This document shows positions 3,803-5,074 of a stretch of DNA of 5,074 bases, piece after piece. How positions within the stretch are numbered: position 1 is the first letter of the stretch; the number at the start of each line of letters is the position of its first letter. A program made the translations under genes and the position numbers. Origin of the DNA: SZAS-79 sp038329645 (lineage in GTDB: Bacteria; Pseudomonadota; Gammaproteobacteria; Burkholderiales; SG8-39); contig JBBQNG010000308.1 of assembly GCA_038329645.1 (NCBI GenBank), positions 1 to 5,074 of the forward strand, read 5' to 3'. A model generated the notes under the pieces. That model saw only the letters and a program-made list of their open reading frames with translations, was not told the origin of the DNA and made no database searches.

Positions 3803-5074
3803 ATGCAACGCCCCCTAAGAAACATAGCCATCATTGCCCACGTCGACCACGGCAAGACCACGCTCGTCGACAAGCTCCTGCAACAGGCGGGCACCTTCGC
3901 GGCGCACGAGCGCATCACCGAGCGGGTGATGGACTCGAACGACATCGAGAAAGAGCGCGGCATCACGATCCTGGCCAAGAACACGGCGGTGGACTTCGAC
4001 GGCGTGCACATCAACATCGTCGACACCCCGGGCCACGCGGACTTCGGCGGCGAAGTCGAGCGCACGCTCTCGATGGTGGACGGCGTGCTGCTGCTGGTCG
4101 ATGCGGTCGAAGGCCCGATGCCGCAGACCCGGTTCGTCACGCGCAAGGCGCTGGCGCTCGGCCTCAAGCCCATCGTGGTCGTCAACAAGGTCGACCGCGA
4201 CGGCGCCCGTGCGCAGTGGGTCATCAACCAGACATTCGACCTGTTCGACCGCCTCGGCGCGGACGAATCGCAGCTCGACTTCCCGGTCGTGTACGCCTCG
4301 GCCCTGCAAGGCTGGGCCAGTCTCGACCCGGCCTCGGCCGACGCCGGCGGGCCGCGCGGCACGGACATGCGCCCGTTGTTCGAGACGGTGCTCAGGAGTG
4401 TTCCGCTGCCGGTGGGCGATCCGTCGCTGCCGTTGCAGCTGCAGGTGGCCGCGCTCGACTATTCGAGCTACGTAGGGCGCCTGGTGATCGGGCGCCTGCG
4501 CCGCGGCGTGATCCGTCCCGGCATGGAAGTGGCGGTCATGGAGCCCAGCGGCAGCGCGCTCAATGCCAAGATCACCGGTGTCTACGGCTTCCAGGGCCTG
4601 GATCGCGTGCCGATGGACGAGGCGTACGCGGGCGAGATCGTGCAGGTCACCGGCATCGACGAAGTTTCAATCGGCGCGACACTGGCCGACAAAGAGCAGC
4701 CCGAGGCGCTGCCGGTCCACAAGATCGACGAGCCCACGCTCAACATGAATTTCCAGGTCAACACGTCGCCGCTCGTCGGGCGCGAAGGCAAGTTCGTCAC
4801 CAGCCGGCAGCTGCGCGAGCGCCTGTACAAGGAGCTGCTCTCCAACGTCGCGCTGCGCGTGGAGGACACCGCCGAGACCGACGTATTCCGCGTCTCCGGT
4901 CGCGGCGAGCTGCACCTGACGATCCTGATCGAAAACATGCGCCGCGAAGGCTTCGAGCTCGCGGTATCGCGCCCGCAGGTGATCCTCAAGCAGATCGACG
5001 GCGTGACCTGCGAGCCTTACGAGATGCTCACGGTCGACGTGGAAGAGGCCAACCAGGGCCCGGTGATCGCGGCG
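3803..5074 (+). CDS. typA: ribosome-associated GTPase TypA/BipA, N-terminal 424 residues (runs off right edge)
   Basis: The plus-strand frame from ATG 3803 stays open for 424 codons to the window edge; the E. coli protein is 607 residues, so about 70% is present. The GTPase domain carries G1 A-H-V-D-H-G-K-T (12-19), G2 R-G-I-T (52-55), G3 D-T-P-G-H (74-78), with H78 as the catalytic histidine, G4 N-K-V-D (128-131) and G5 S-A-L (166-168). D44-S-N-D-I-E-K-E-R-G and the block M-P-Q-T-R-F-V-T-R-K (106-115) are typical of BipA. Domain II spans about 203-290, an EF-G-like domain III about 305-390 with G366-R-G-E-L-H-L, and the next EF-G-like domain begins near 400. The BipA-specific C-terminal domain is outside the window. 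TypA binds the 70S/50S ribosome and supports subunit biogenesis, cold growth and stress responses. The ribosome site is weak (GGA at 3792-3794). An extended -10 promoter lies just upstream. Confidence 0.96.
   Translation, partial: MQRPLRNIAIIAHVDHGKTTLVDKLLQQAGTFAAHERITERVMDSNDIEKERGITILAKNTAVDFDGVHINIVDTPGHADFGGEVERTLSMVDGVLLLVDAVEGPMPQTRFVTRKALALGLKPIVVVNKVDRDGARAQWVINQTFDLFDRLGADESQLDFPVVYASALQGWASLDPASADAGGPRGTDMRPLFETVLRSVPLPVGDPSLPLQLQVAALDYSSYVGRLVIGRLRRGVIRPGMEVAVMEPSGSALNAKITGVYGFQGLDRVPMDEAYAGEIVQVTGIDEVSIGATLADKEQPEALPVHKIDEPTLNMNFQVNTSPLVGREGKFVTSRQLRERLYKELLSNVALRVEDTAETDVFRVSGRGELHLTILIENMRREGFELAVSRPQVILKQIDGVTCEPYEMLTVDVEEANQGPVIAA

Noticed and set aside
3274..4368. 364-codon minus-strand frame opposite hslR and typA
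   Set aside because: It is antisense to two clearly conserved genes and shows low-complexity Ser/Arg/Ala/Pro content without a domain.

Overview
The window is GC-rich (mid-60s percent by eye in the genes) and reads as a piece of a proteobacterial chromosome. A betaproteobacterium is the most likely source. The basis is protein-level resemblance: a DusA N-terminus, an MsrA with the extended N-terminal segment seen in E. coli MsrA, an Hsp15/HslR and a canonical BipA/TypA. The betaproteobacterial preference is an inference from composition and protein style, and a GC-rich gammaproteobacterium is not excluded. No transposase, integrase, tRNA, rRNA, CRISPR array or phage gene is visible.

Layout from left to right: (1) the 5' end of dusA on the minus strand (start at 164, running off the left edge); (2) a 103-bp divergent gap, then a stand-alone CheY-like receiver protein on the plus strand (268-684); (3) a 140-bp gap of about 50% GC that holds a perfect 14-bp palindrome and an 8-bp-arm inverted repeat; (4) an M48-family metalloprotease lipoprotein on the plus strand (825-1637); (5) a convergent ketopantoate-reductase-family gene on the minus strand (1634-2617), whose stop codon overlaps the protease stop inside one CTAG; (6) a 60-bp divergent gap, then msrA (2678-3358) and hslR (3355-3729) on the plus strand, overlapping by GTGA; (7) a 73-bp gap with a good extended -10 promoter; (8) typA/bipA (3803 to the right edge, about 70% of the gene present).

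Several of the genes fit a common theme of protein and ribosome quality control under stress: MsrA repairs oxidised methionine, HslR handles stalled 50S-nascent-chain complexes, TypA is a ribosome-binding GTPase linked to stress and cold growth, the M48 lipoprotein probably degrades damaged envelope proteins, and DusA modifies tRNA. Only msrA-hslR has the physical arrangement of an operon, so the wider theme may be coincidence of neighbourhood. I found no convincing undescribed system. The most interesting non-gene signals are the two inverted repeats between the receiver gene and the protease, and the shared CTAG stop of the convergent pair.
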